64,000 nt of DNA from Alteromonas abrolhosensis (GTDB taxonomy: Bacteria; Pseudomonadota; Gammaproteobacteria; Enterobacterales; Alteromonadaceae). The stretch is taken from positions 635,197 to 699,196 of the forward strand of contig NZ_MEJH01000003.1 of assembly GCF_001953635.1 (NCBI RefSeq). Reading direction: 5' to 3'. The position numbers and the translations under genes are program-made. Under the pieces are notes generated by a model. It was given only the letters and a program-made list of their open reading frames with translations. It did not search any database and was not told the DNA's origin. This document shows, piece by piece, positions 8,257 through 17,640 of the stretch; position 1 is the stretch's first letter, and every line of letters starts with the position of its first letter.

Positions 8257-11200
8257 ATGCAAAATGCAATGTCTCGTTTTTCAGCAATGCCCAAATGGTT
8301 TCGGGTATCTACCTATCTTGTTCTTGCCTATCTAACCTACGCTCTTCTTATCGGTATAGTCACACCTGCGGTGTTAAAGGCAAAATTACCCAACCTAGTA
8401 AAGGAAAATATTGGCAGAAATGCGACTGTTGAAGAGATTACGATAAACCCATTTTTGCTGAAGATAGATATAAGCCATTTTGTTATTTACTCTGCCCCTA
8501 ATTTTTCAAATAACGGTGAACACTTTTTCAGTGTTGGGGACCTTTCGCTTGACTTTGGATTCTGGCAATCACTCTTCTCTTTCACGCCGGCCATTGAATC
8601 ATTAACCGTAGACGCCCCTTATATTTCTCTCGCGCGCTTAAGCACTGATAATAACGTTCAACGGTTCAATTTTTCTGACATTCTTAGTCACATAGAAGAG
8701 CGCAGCGCGAAAGAACCGTCAGCGTCTGAAAGCTCTAAAGAAGGGCAAATTCCCAGAATTACCCTGGGCGATTTTGTACTTCGCGAAGGGCATGTGGTTA
8801 TTGAAGACAAGGTCACTGAAACCCTACTGGATTACCCAGAATTAGACGTGGCTTTGCAAGATTTAGATACCCACGCGCTAATCAGTGGAAGTGCTGGCGA
8901 AGAGTCAGATAAGGTTGCGACATCTGATAAAAACGCCAAAACAGATCAAACAACCGACCAACCGAAAGGTGAACTGGCATTTAATCAGTATCAGTTTAAT
9001 TTACTCACCGCCGAGAAAGGCAAAATAGCCGTTAATGGCGAGTTCCAGTTATCTCCGTTAAAAATCACCACCGACGTTGCTATAAACGACGTGGCACTTA
9101 CACCGCTATGGTCACTTTCAAAAGACCTAATAGAAGCAAATTTAGTAAACGGTACCGCTAGCTTAAGCCTGCACGCCGAAGTGTTTGAGCAAGACAAAGC
9201 GTTTCAGTTTATTCTAGAACGCGGCGAATTTGCTATTAACAACCTTACCTTTAACGCTGGCTCAGCCTTAAGTGAGGCAGACGGGGGGAGAGGTTCACAG
9301 AAAATACTTGCGGTGCCCGCCTTTAGCGTTCACGACATAAACGTGCATGCCTTAGATCAGCGAGTGAGTATTTCTGAGGTTGTATTCGATGACGTGCGGG
9401 TATTGGGCTTGCTTGACGAGGCGGGTCTCGACTTACAGCGCTTGTTTACGCCTAAAGAAATGGCGACAGCCACTGCTAAAACCTCCTCTGGCGAAACGCC
9501 TAATGAAAGTCCTAACGCGCAGCGTGAGGCTCAAGGCGAAGCTGATTTAAATAAAGGCGAAGCTGATTTAAATAAAGGCGAAGCTGATTTAAATAATGGA
9601 GAATCGAATTTAAGCGAAGGCGAAGCACAGGCAGGCAATAGCGAATCTCAGGTTAATGAAGGCACATCACAAGAAGCTCAGAGTGAAACAGGCTCAGAAA
9701 GCTCTAAAGGCACTCTAGCTTCAGCTGACAACTTACAAAAGCAAAGCCAAGATACGTCATGGTATGTTGAGCTTCAGCAGTTCGTATTTAACAACGGCAC
9801 CATTGATATGGTAGAGCGCAGCGTAAGTGGCGGCACCTATTATCGAATCAGTAGCGTCAATATTAAAACTGGAGCAGTCACCAGCGACTTTTCTAAACCG
9901 ATTACCTACAGTACAAGCCTACATGTTGGTGCTGATACACAAGCGTTTACCACTACGCCCAAAGGTACACTTTTCAGCAGCGGTAGCGTGAATATTGCGG
10001 ATCAAGCAATTAGAGGAAAGGCGACAGTTGAGCAGCTGTTGTTAAATCAGTTCCAGCAGTACATTTCACCATATGCAAATGTAACCCTCGAAGAAGGGCT
10101 ATTTAACCTTGATGCCGAGTTTAACGCAGAAATTAACGAGAAAGATTCTGCTGCTCTCAATGCTAAGGCCAGTACGAGTATTACAAACTTAAGTGTACTT
10201 GATAACGCTAAAACGCCACTTTTACAGTGGCAGTCGTTAAATGTAGACGATATAGAATTTGACCAGGTTTCAAACCAGTTAAGCGTAGATAACATTCGCC
10301 TTCAAGCACCGTTTGCAAGACTAATTATCGACGAATCCAAACAAACTAATGTAGGTAAACTTGTTGTCGCTTCAAACGAAGATGGCAGCGTAGATAAACC
10401 TTCTAGTGATGAAGGTGCTAAGGTCACTAAAACCACGAGCAACGCCAACAAAGTGTCGCCTACAAACACTGAAAATGAATCGTCAGAAGCCGACGCATTG
10501 GCTATTAAAGTTAACGCCATATCCATCGAAAACGGAAAAGCTTATTTCGCTGACCACTCATTAACGCCTAAGTTTGCATCTACCATAGAAAGCTTAAATG
10601 GAAAGGTGCTGGGTATAGATTCAAGCTCTACTCAACCAGCCAATGTGGATATCACAGGAAAGATAGACAACTACGCCCCGGTAAAACTTGCAGGCACTAT
10701 CCACCCGCTCAAAAGTGATGTAGACCTCAATTTAAATTTCTCAGTCCAAGGCGCTGAACTTACCTCGGTCAACCCCTACTCTGGCACTTACATGGGCTAT
10801 TACATTGACAAAGGTCTGCTGTCTTTAGATGTGCAATACAAACTTAATGGAAAAGCACTGGAAGGTAAAAACCACGTCGTTATCGACCAATTAACACTGG
10901 GCAAGAAGTCAAACTCAGATCAGGCGTTAAGTTTACCGCTTGGGCTTGCAATTGCGCTGTTAGAAGATAGCAATGGCGTTATCGACTTAGGCTTAGATGT
11001 GTCTGGCGATATAGACAATCCGGATTTTAGCTTTGGCTCCATTATCCTTAATGCTATTGGCAACATCATCACAAAAGCTGTTACCGCACCGTTTTCATTA
11101 CTCGCCAACCTGGTTGGCAGTGACGATGAACTCGACAACGTTGAATTTGCATTTGGTGAACAAACGCTAAACGCCGACGCTCGTGAAAAATTAGATACGC

Positions 11201-11844
11201 TGGCTAAAGCCCTTAAAAAACGACCGGGGCTAAGAGTCAACATAGAAGGCACTGTAAACGCGATAAGTGACGCAAGTGCGCTGGCACAACGTCAGTTGAA
11301 CCACACGCTTTTAACAAGAAGCGGGCAAGCCGATGCGGATAATACTTCTGTCACCACCAATACTGTCGAGAATAGCCAAACAAAAGGCTTAAATGCAGGT
11401 GCCGACGGCAATGATAGTTCATCAGCTACCTCTATAACCGGTAGCAGCATCCCGTTAGAAGGCCCGTTGGCCAATTCGCTTTTAAGTTACTATGTAGAAG
11501 TATTTACGCCTGACCTTACTCAAGAACGCACAGATATGGTGGCGAAGCTGTACCCTAACCTTGCCAAAGAGCAGAGCCAGTTAAATAGTAATGGCAACAA
11601 AAACGTTATAAATGAAACAGAAGTACAGCGAGCATTAAGCATTGCCCGATACAACAAACTACGTAACAACATTGATATTCCAGAAAGTGAATTGAATGTG
11701 CTAGCTGATGCGAGAAGTAAGGCGGTAAAAAATTATTTGGCTAACACAGCCGAGATTGAAGCCAACCGGCTATTCTTACTTAATACTCAGCACGACTTAC
11801 GTAAAGAGTTTAGTGGCGTGGAGTTAACCTTAGAGGCGAATTGA
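8257..11844 (+). CDS. DUF748 / AsmA-like envelope protein, 1195 residues
   Basis: One N-terminal membrane anchor (residues about 18-38) precedes a very large periplasmic body of repeated beta-strand segments, as in AsmA-like proteins of the bridge type that may carry lipids between membranes. The DUF748 signature is clear: NVEKENIGRNATVEEITINPFLLK-like N terminus, then late LSLDVQYKLNGKALEGKNHVVIDQLTLG, LPLGLAIALLEDSNGVIDLGLDVSGDIDNPDFSFGSI and the FAFGEQTLNADAREKLDTLAKAL region, which resembles an OmpA-type peptidoglycan contact. Between about residues 405 and 495 lies a low-complexity Glu/Ser/Asn-rich insert including three GEADLNK units. Function of the family is unproven. The gene is alone and ends before a bidirectional terminator. 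Confidence 0.82.
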   Translation: MQNAMSRFSAMPKWFRVSTYLVLAYLTYALLIGIVTPAVLKAKLPNLVKENIGRNATVEEITINPFLLKIDISHFVIYSAPNFSNNGEHFFSVGDLSLDFGFWQSLFSFTPAIESLTVDAPYISLARLSTDNNVQRFNFSDILSHIEERSAKEPSASESSKEGQIPRITLGDFVLREGHVVIEDKVTETLLDYPELDVALQDLDTHALISGSAGEESDKVATSDKNAKTDQTTDQPKGELAFNQYQFNLLTAEKGKIAVNGEFQLSPLKITTDVAINDVALTPLWSLSKDLIEANLVNGTASLSLHAEVFEQDKAFQFILERGEFAINNLTFNAGSALSEADGGRGSQKILAVPAFSVHDINVHALDQRVSISEVVFDDVRVLGLLDEAGLDLQRLFTPKEMATATAKTSSGETPNESPNAQREAQGEADLNKGEADLNKGEADLNNGESNLSEGEAQAGNSESQVNEGTSQEAQSETGSESSKGTLASADNLQKQSQDTSWYVELQQFVFNNGTIDMVERSVSGGTYYRISSVNIKTGAVTSDFSKPITYSTSLHVGADTQAFTTTPKGTLFSSGSVNIADQAIRGKATVEQLLLNQFQQYISPYANVTLEEGLFNLDAEFNAEINEKDSAALNAKASTSITNLSVLDNAKTPLLQWQSLNVDDIEFDQVSNQLSVDNIRLQAPFARLIIDESKQTNVGKLVVASNEDGSVDKPSSDEGAKVTKTTSNANKVSPTNTENESSEADALAIKVNAISIENGKAYFADHSLTPKFASTIESLNGKVLGIDSSSTQPANVDITGKIDNYAPVKLAGTIHPLKSDVDLNLNFSVQGAELTSVNPYSGTYMGYYIDKGLLSLDVQYKLNGKALEGKNHVVIDQLTLGKKSNSDQALSLPLGLAIALLEDSNGVIDLGLDVSGDIDNPDFSFGSIILNAIGNIITKAVTAPFSLLANLVGSDDELDNVEFAFGEQTLNADAREKLDTLAKALKKRPGLRVNIEGTVNAISDASALAQRQLNHTLLTRSGQADADNTSVTTNTVENSQTKGLNAGADGNDSSSATSITGSSIPLEGPLANSLLSYYVEVFTPDLTQERTDMVAKLYPNLAKEQSQLNSNGNKNVINETEVQRALSIARYNKLRNNIDIPESELNVLADARSKAVKNYLANTAEIEANRLFLLNTQHDLRKEFSGVELTLEAN
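9535..9597 (+). repeat. Three in-frame 21-bp tandem repeats (GEADLNK)
   Basis: Units at 9535-9555, 9556-9576 and 9577-9597 encode G-E-A-D-L-N-K, G-E-A-D-L-N-K and G-E-A-D-L-N-N. The first two are identical in DNA and the third differs only at its last codon. A diverged fourth unit (GESNLSE) follows. The near identity suggests recent slippage, giving a variable-length linker. Confidence 0.9.
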
Positions 11845-11990
11845 TGGTTTGACCTCACCCACTGTTAATTAATAATAAAGCAGGTTATTTGAATGTGCTT
11901 AACCTGTTGTTTAAGCGACGCATTTCGCGACAGCACTCATTTATGACATGCTATGGAGCGGCAGGTGCTTACGGGTATAAACCAGTATAA

Positions 11991-12027
11991 AAAACGGGTA
12001 GCCAATTTAGTTAGGCTACCCGTTTTT
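11991..12027. terminator. Bidirectional intrinsic terminator
   Basis: Perfect 13-bp stem AAAACGGGTAGCC (11991-12003) and GGCTACCCGTTTT (12014-12026), 10-base loop, flanked by A-run on the left and T-run on the right, so it can stop transcription from the DUF748 gene (+) and from the glyoxalase gene (-), which converge here. Confidence 0.85.
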
Positions 12028-12106
12028 CATTAACTTTGCGTTTTTAGAGCAATCTGCCACCTTAACCGAAGCAAACAGCAAGAAAAGTCGGCAGAGAATA
12101 ACTTCG

Positions 12107-12655
12107 CTACTTCTTCAAGTGCGGCGCGCAAGTGGCGGAAACGTTTGAGGCATTAAAGATTTCAATCCAGTAACCGTCAGGGTCTTTAATAAACGCGATG
12201 CCTTTCATAGAGCCATCATTAAGTCCTTTCTGAAAAGGCACACCGAGCGATGAAAATCGCGCGCAGGCCGCTTCAGCATCAGGTACATGAAAGCCAATGT
12301 GCCCAAAACCTTTTGGCTCTGAATTGCCGTCATGGTAGCTAACGGTTTCGGGCGTATCGCCCCAATTATGAGTGAGCTCTAGCATAGCCGGGCGACCGAA
12401 GGTTTGTTGCGTGCGCTCATCGGCATCGTCTGAGATATCAGAGAAATCATCGCCTGCGGCCAAAAAATAAAGGCTAAACTTCATCTCTTCAAAATCCAGG
12501 CGCTTTATTAGCGTCATTCCCATCACTCGCGTGTAAAAGTCTAGCGAGCGCTTGGGGTCAGCAATCCTCAACATGGTTTGGTTAAACACAAAGCCTTGTG
12601 TGGCAGCATCTTTCTCTTCACATAACCCTTCGGCTTGCTCGAAATGTCGGCTCAT
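12107..12655 (-). CDS. gloA: Lactoylglutathione lyase (glyoxalase I)
   Basis: A 182-residue glyoxalase I, which turns the glutathione hemithioacetal of methylglyoxal into S-lactoylglutathione. It is of the longer, usually zinc-dependent type shared by eukaryotes and Pseudomonas rather than the 135-residue nickel type of E. coli. The four metal ligands are visible: Q26 (FNQTMLRI), E93 (LELTHNWG), H119 (GFGHIGFHV) and E165 (GYWIEIF). The internal inserts ([26 protein letters not shown]) are also of that type. An AAGGAC ribosome site precedes the ATG. It is a single gene, not linked to gloB. Confidence 0.92.
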   Translation of the reverse strand: MSRHFEQAEGLCEEKDAATQGFVFNQTMLRIADPKRSLDFYTRVMGMTLIKRLDFEEMKFSLYFLAAGDDFSDISDDADERTQQTFGRPAMLELTHNWGDTPETVSYHDGNSEPKGFGHIGFHVPDAEAACARFSSLGVPFQKGLNDGSMKGIAFIKDPDGYWIEIFNASNVSATCAPHLKK

Positions 12656-12821
12656 ATTAATCGTCCTTATCGTCGTTGCTTTATTGCAGCGTAAAAAGTT
12701 GTTAGGGCAGCGCCATTGGCATTGCCGTTTAGCTAACGCTGAAATTGGTGGATGATTGCTTTACAACAATAGCATTCTGTCTACTTTACTACGCACTTAA
12801 CCGCTGCTGCGTTTACTACCA

Positions 12822-13490
12822 CTACTGCTTTTTCGGTAGCTTTCCCCAAACTGAGTTTGAGTTTTCGTCTTTCATTGGCGCAACTTTGGAATTAGTACGT
12901 TTGCGCGTATCGTTTGCATTGAATGCTTTATAATTGCTTGGGCTCTTATCAGATTTAACTGATTGAGCACTCACAGGGTTTGAGGTGTTTTTCGGACCTT
13001 TTTGTGTGGTTTGACGCGTAGACTCTGGTCGATATTTTTTCACCATACCTTGAAGCAGGTTGCGAACAACCTGATCGCCCGCAGGCTTGAAGTTGCGGTG
13101 ATCTGGCTTTCTAAAAAATGCAGACAATTCACCCTTACTTATTCTGAACCCCGCCAGCTTTAAGACCTCAATCATATCGTCATCTTTATAGCTCATAGCA
13201 ATGCGGATTTTGCGCAGCACTTCGTTATTGCTCAAACGTTCCTTCGGCCCTAACTCTTGAGGCTCCTGCCCTTCTTGACGCCCACGATTTTTTATAATCA
13301 AGCCATCGAGGAATAGCGCGATAATTTTGTCTCGACACGGAAGATACCCTTCCTCACCTTCTCGTTTCATCACAGCATGTAAATAGTCAATTTCCATGTC
13401 GTAATTCACTAATTTAAAAATGCTTATAGCAGCGGTGTCGTTTATAGCTAAAGCGTAACGAAGGCGACGTAGAACATCGTTGTGGATCAT
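12822..13490 (-). CDS. YehS-like DUF1456 protein with basic C-terminal tail
   Basis: The frame opens at 13547, but similarity to E. coli YehS begins at the ATG at 13490 (MIHNDVLRRLRYALAIND), giving 222 residues. Two DUF1456 repeats follow: NDVLRRLRYAL..ISIFKLV..EGYLPCRDKIIALFLDGLIIKNRG and NNEVLRKIRIAMSYKDDDMIEVLKLAGFRISKGELSAFFRKPDHRNFKPAGDQVVRNLLQG. YehS is about 156 residues; this protein carries an extra tail of some 70 residues rich in Lys, Ser, Thr and Asn, likely disordered. The family has no known activity. Confidence 0.85.
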   Translation of the reverse strand: MIHNDVLRRLRYALAINDTAAISIFKLVNYDMEIDYLHAVMKREGEEGYLPCRDKIIALFLDGLIIKNRGRQEGQEPQELGPKERLSNNEVLRKIRIAMSYKDDDMIEVLKLAGFRISKGELSAFFRKPDHRNFKPAGDQVVRNLLQGMVKKYRPESTRQTTQKGPKNTSNPVSAQSVKSDKSPSNYKAFNANDTRKRTNSKVAPMKDENSNSVWGKLPKKQ

Positions 13491-13775
13491 GAAAAGGGCC
13501 TGACGTGTAATTGAATAAATTGATGTGATGTTATGGCATAGAGTCAATAGCGTGGTTGAATTGCTATTACTGCACCCTAAGAGCTCATTCTGCCCATTTT
13601 ACACCACTTCGACTGATGCATCTATTACAAGGTTATCTGCTTCATTTTTACTTTCATTAAATTACGTATGCGTGTTGAAACCAAAAGTGGTACTTCGCCG
13701 TAGGGATGTTTAGTTCTAGTCGCGCTTATTTCAACGGAGTATCGAAATTGCGCTCATTGGTAAAAGGACACTTCC

Positions 13776-14282
13776 ATGACAACACTTAACCTTAATGGGA
13801 AAGACGTGAGTCTTCCTCAAGATCCACGAACTACACTTCTCGATTTTCTTCATCAGCATTTGTCTTTATTTGGCACAAAAAAGGGCTGCGACCACGGCCA
13901 GTGTGGTGCATGCACCGTTATTGTCGACGGCGAGAGAGTTAACGCCTGCTTGGTATTTGCCTTTCAGCTTGAGGGCTGTGAGGTAGTCACTATTGAAGGT
14001 ATAAGCCAAAGCGATGCTAATTATTCACTCCATCCGCTTCAACAAGCCTTTATTGAAAGAGATGCATTTCAATGCGGGTACTGCACCTCCGGCCAAATAT
14101 GTTCAGGCGTCTCTTTACTTCGCGAAATGGCGAACGGCGATCCAAGCGCTGTGACCTATAGCAGTAAATCGAGTGCGAAAGAGGACATTAGTGAACGAAT
14201 GAGTGGCAATCTTTGCCGGTGCGGGGCTTACCCCAACATTGTTGATGCAATAACCGACGTCATTGCTTTGGAGAAACAATAA
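13776..14282 (+). CDS. paoA: Aldehyde oxidoreductase, [2Fe-2S] subunit (PaoA-like)
   Basis: A 168-residue small subunit of a molybdenum hydroxylase of the xanthine oxidase family. The N-terminal plant-type ferredoxin site is KKGCDHGQCGACTVIVDGERVNAC (about residues 44-67); the C-terminal helical domain carries the second cluster (CGYCTSGQICSG and GNLCRCGAYPNIV). Unlike E. coli PaoA it has no Tat signal before the ferredoxin domain, so this complex probably stays in the cytoplasm. An AAAGGA ribosome site precedes the ATG. The stop overlaps the next start by one base (TAATG), consistent with tight co-translation of three subunits. Electrons pass from Mo through these clusters to FAD. Confidence 0.9.
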   Translation: MTTLNLNGKDVSLPQDPRTTLLDFLHQHLSLFGTKKGCDHGQCGACTVIVDGERVNACLVFAFQLEGCEVVTIEGISQSDANYSLHPLQQAFIERDAFQCGYCTSGQICSGVSLLREMANGDPSAVTYSSKSSAKEDISERMSGNLCRCGAYPNIVDAITDVIALEKQ

Positions 14283-15307
14283 TGCAGCCATTCGACCTCC
14301 ATCACTTTACCGATAAAACGCCACTTAGCAGCTTGCCATTTGAAGAATCATCGCGATTTTTAGCAGGGGGAACTAACCTCATCGACCTGATGAAGCTACA
14401 GGTTGAAACCCCAGATACACTTATCAATCTTGCTAAGTGGAAGAACGCTGATACGATCACAGAAGACGACACCCACTACCATATCGGCGCTATGGTGAGT
14501 AATTCAAGTCTGGCAAAATTCGCCCATACTACGCCAAACCTTTCCATTCTAGCTCAAGCACTTTTAAGTGGTGCCACCGTGCAGCTTCGTAACCGCGCGA
14601 CTACCGCTGGCAATCTTCTCCAGCGAACAAGGTGCTACTACTTTTACGACACAACCAAGCCTTGCAATAAGCGGGAGCCTGGCTCAGGGTGTTCGGCTAT
14701 TGACAGTATGAACCGTATTCACGCCATTTTTGGAACGAGTGAGCATTGTATCGCCACACACCCTTCTGATATGGCAGTAGCCATGATTGCACTTGACGCG
14801 CAAGTACATACTCAACAGGCAAACGGCAGCACCCGCCAAATTGCGCTGAGAGAGTTTTATAAAGAGCCCGAAGATACGCCGCATATTGAAAACGTTCTAG
14901 AACACGGTGAACTGATCACCCACGTCACCATTAAGAAGTCAGACATTGGAACCCAGTATTACCATAAGGTAAGAGACCGTTCTTCTTATGCCTTTGCGCT
15001 TGTCTCTGTTGCCGCGGCACTCACTTTGGAACGTGGCAGCGTTAAGTCTATCCGTCTTGCGTTTGGTGGTGTGGGAACAAAGCCTTGGTATCCTGAAAAA
15101 GCTTTACGCGTGCTGGATGGCGCCGAAATAACACCAGAAGTTATTTCACACGCGGCCGACGCTGAGTTATCTCACACGAAAACCTATGGAAGCAACGATT
15201 TCAAACCTGAACTACTGCGCCGCACGCTAGTTAAAGTACTTACCGAGCTATCAGCACATCAACTAGAGCACCCTAATCACCAAGGAGCTTTGTATGACAA
15301 CGCCTAA
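14282..15307 (+). CDS. paoB: Aldehyde oxidoreductase, FAD subunit with extra 4Fe-4S site (PaoB-like)
   Basis: A 341-residue FAD subunit. FLAGGTNLIDLMK is the FAD pyrophosphate loop, ATVQLRNRATTAGNLLQRTRC the second FAD-binding block. It is followed by four cysteines (R-C-Y-Y-F, K-P-C-N, G-S-G-C-S, E-H-C-I) spaced 9, 8 and 18 residues apart, the insertion that in E. coli PaoB holds an extra [4Fe-4S] cluster. This separates the complex from ordinary xanthine dehydrogenases and points to aldehyde oxidation. The gene overlaps paoA by 1 base and paoC by 14 bases. Confidence 0.9.
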   Translation: MQPFDLHHFTDKTPLSSLPFEESSRFLAGGTNLIDLMKLQVETPDTLINLAKWKNADTITEDDTHYHIGAMVSNSSLAKFAHTTPNLSILAQALLSGATVQLRNRATTAGNLLQRTRCYYFYDTTKPCNKREPGSGCSAIDSMNRIHAIFGTSEHCIATHPSDMAVAMIALDAQVHTQQANGSTRQIALREFYKEPEDTPHIENVLEHGELITHVTIKKSDIGTQYYHKVRDRSSYAFALVSVAAALTLERGSVKSIRLAFGGVGTKPWYPEKALRVLDGAEITPEVISHAADAELSHTKTYGSNDFKPELLRRTLVKVLTELSAHQLEHPNHQGALYDNA

Positions 15308-17540
15308 TTCTCAGACTGTTGGAACAGCGGTAAACCGCGTAGACGGTGTTAAAAAGGTCACTGGCAAGGCAAAATATGCTGCTGAACACATGAGTGAGCG
15401 CACGCCACTTATAGGCTGGCTAGTGGCCAGTGACACGGCAGTAGGCGAAATTACCTCGCTTAATACAAGCCAAGCCGAAAAGGCAGAAGGCGTTCACGCT
15501 GTTATCACCTACAAAAATGCTGGGCCACTTAAGGCCTTCAGTAAACCGGCTGATGAAAGCCGATTCACACAAAGCCGCGCGGTACTAAACGAGCCCCACA
15601 TTCGTCACTTTGGAGCACCAGTAGCGCTGGTAGTGGCAGACACTTTAGAGCAGGCGCGCTACGCAGCGAGTTTAGTCTCTTTCACTATTGAAGGAAAAAA
15701 ACCAGATCTGCTTACGGGCTTTGAGGAAGCAACTCAGAAACCCGATTCGTTAGACGGTGGTTTTGAACCCGATGCCACCAGTGGTGAGCAGCCCAGTAAG
15801 AATGACATCGCTAACGGGATAGAATCCACATACACCACCCCGTCGCAAATTTCTGCCGCTATGGAGCCGCATGCTACCGTGGCAGAGTTTAACGATGGAA
15901 AACTTGAGGTTTATAGCAGTGTTCAGATTATTGCATCTGCCGTTGAGGCACTGGCTATTACTTTAGAAATGGACGCAGATGATATTGTTGTTAAAAGTCC
16001 GTTTATAGGTGGCGGATTTGGCTCTAAACTCGGGTTGCACTACGATGCTATTTTAGCGTGCATCGGTGCGCGATATCTGAAACGGGCGGTAAAGGTGGTG
16101 TTAAGCCGACGCCAGTTTTTTTATAACACTCCACACCGTGGTCACAGTACTCAGAAAATTTCTCTAGCCTCGAATTCAGATAACGCACTTACGAGCATTG
16201 TTCACAAAAGTGCGATGCCCCGAGCGAAAGGCTACGAATTTGCGGAGGCTACTGGCGCTGGTGCTCGCGTCACTTACAACTCGTCCTATATCGAAAGTAC
16301 ACACAGGGTAAAAGACGTGGATTTACCGCTTATCGATTCAACGCGTTCGCCTGGTGACGCTATAGGTTCGTTAGCATTTGAATCTGCAATAGATGAGCTT
16401 GCCCACAACGCAGGGGTAGACCCCCTAACCTTCCGAATTCAAAACTTACCAATTGTACACCCTATGAGTGGTAAACCTTTTACCACGCACAACCTGGGTG
16501 AATGCCTTCGCCAAGGTGCACAGAAATTTAATTGGCAGCATAAAGCGCAACCTAACCCAGGTAAATTGATTGGCCACGGCGTAGCCAGTGCCATGCGCGT
16601 TAACATGCTGGTAGAAAGCTCAGCGCAAGTTGAAGTTGATAAGCAAGGGAAAGTGACCGTACGCACAGACATGACTGATATCGGCACGGGAACTTATACC
16701 ATACTCACTCAGATAGCTGCCGACGCCCTGCAAACCTCTATCGAAAACGTGACGGTTGAACTTGGCGATAGCCGATACCCCGCGTCTTCCGGATCTGGTG
16801 GCTCGTTTGGGGCAGCTAGCACCGGTTCAGCCGTGAAGCGGGCGTGTGAGTCACTTGTTAACGATATCCGTAGCAAACTTCCCACCCAATTTAAGGATGC
16901 ACAGTTATCCATTGAAGATGGTGAAATTAAAGTTGTAGCTCCTGGACCATCGAATAACGATGCCAATACAGGAGCAAGTGATATGCAGGCATCAGCAAAC
17001 TACGCCTCTGTTTCTGAATATATTTCAGAAAGTGAGTACCCGCTATCAGCTACAGGAGAAGTGTCTGAAGATGACACTAGTGATGATGAGCAATACTCAT
17101 GCGGTGCGCACTTTGCCGAGGTGGAAGTTGACCAACTAACTGGCGAAGTTCGACTGCTTCGTCAGTACGGTATGTTCAGCGCGGGTCGAATCTTGAATCT
17201 AAAAACCGCGTCTTCTCAAATTAAAGGCGGTATGGTGTGGGGAGCCGGTTATGCCCTTACGGAAGGTATACACCACCATAGAGATAGCGCAAGCTTTGTG
17301 AACCCAGACTTCGCTGAATACCACATACCGGTGAATCGAGATATTGCTGAAGTAAGCCTAGACTTTCTAGAAGAGCCCGATTTTGCAGCATCGCCAGTTG
17401 GTGCAAAGGGTATCGGTGAACTGGGAATAACCGGTGCAGGTGCCGCTATCGCTAACGCAATTTTTGACGCGTGTGGCGTGAGAGTGAGAGATTTTCCGAT
17501 AACGCTAGATAAAGTTATGCAGGGATTAAAGCACAACTAA
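15294..17540 (+). CDS. paoC: Aldehyde oxidoreductase, molybdopterin subunit (PaoC-like)
   Basis: The 748-residue catalytic subunit, which binds the molybdenum cofactor and hydroxylates the aldehyde. Seen are AAMEPHATVAEF (Moco and substrate domain start), SPFIGGGFGSKLG (Moco-binding glycine loop), STRSPGDAIGSLAFESAIDELA, SGSGGSFGAASTGSAV, and the active-site KGIGELGITGAG, whose Glu is at about residue 709. The length and order fit PaoC/YagR (732 residues). An AAGGAG ribosome site precedes the ATG. One oddity is a 20-residue acidic stretch (about 590-605, SEDDTSDDE) before the last domain. No paoD/xdhC maturation gene adjoins, so Moco insertion must rely on a distant gene. Substrate unknown. 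Confidence 0.9.
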   Translation: MTTPNSQTVGTAVNRVDGVKKVTGKAKYAAEHMSERTPLIGWLVASDTAVGEITSLNTSQAEKAEGVHAVITYKNAGPLKAFSKPADESRFTQSRAVLNEPHIRHFGAPVALVVADTLEQARYAASLVSFTIEGKKPDLLTGFEEATQKPDSLDGGFEPDATSGEQPSKNDIANGIESTYTTPSQISAAMEPHATVAEFNDGKLEVYSSVQIIASAVEALAITLEMDADDIVVKSPFIGGGFGSKLGLHYDAILACIGARYLKRAVKVVLSRRQFFYNTPHRGHSTQKISLASNSDNALTSIVHKSAMPRAKGYEFAEATGAGARVTYNSSYIESTHRVKDVDLPLIDSTRSPGDAIGSLAFESAIDELAHNAGVDPLTFRIQNLPIVHPMSGKPFTTHNLGECLRQGAQKFNWQHKAQPNPGKLIGHGVASAMRVNMLVESSAQVEVDKQGKVTVRTDMTDIGTGTYTILTQIAADALQTSIENVTVELGDSRYPASSGSGGSFGAASTGSAVKRACESLVNDIRSKLPTQFKDAQLSIEDGEIKVVAPGPSNNDANTGASDMQASANYASVSEYISESEYPLSATGEVSEDDTSDDEQYSCGAHFAEVEVDQLTGEVRLLRQYGMFSAGRILNLKTASSQIKGGMVWGAGYALTEGIHHHRDSASFVNPDFAEYHIPVNRDIAEVSLDFLEEPDFAASPVGAKGIGELGITGAGAAIANAIFDACGVRVRDFPITLDKVMQGLKHN

Positions 17541-17557
17541 ATTTCGTCAAAGTGTAT

Positions 17558-17596
17558 AAACCTCACGCCAGAGCGTTTTACTGGGGCGTGAGGTTT
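17558..17596 (+). terminator. Hairpin after the aldehyde oxidoreductase operon
   Basis: Perfect 12-bp stem AAACCTCACGCC (17558-17569) and GGCGTGAGGTTT (17585-17596). The T-run after it is short (TTT), so termination may be partial and let some transcripts reach the PepSY gene. Confidence 0.65.
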
Positions 17597-17640
17597 CGCT
17601 TATAGTAGGCGAGTTTTCTCGTTTGTTTTAAGTGCTCTAA

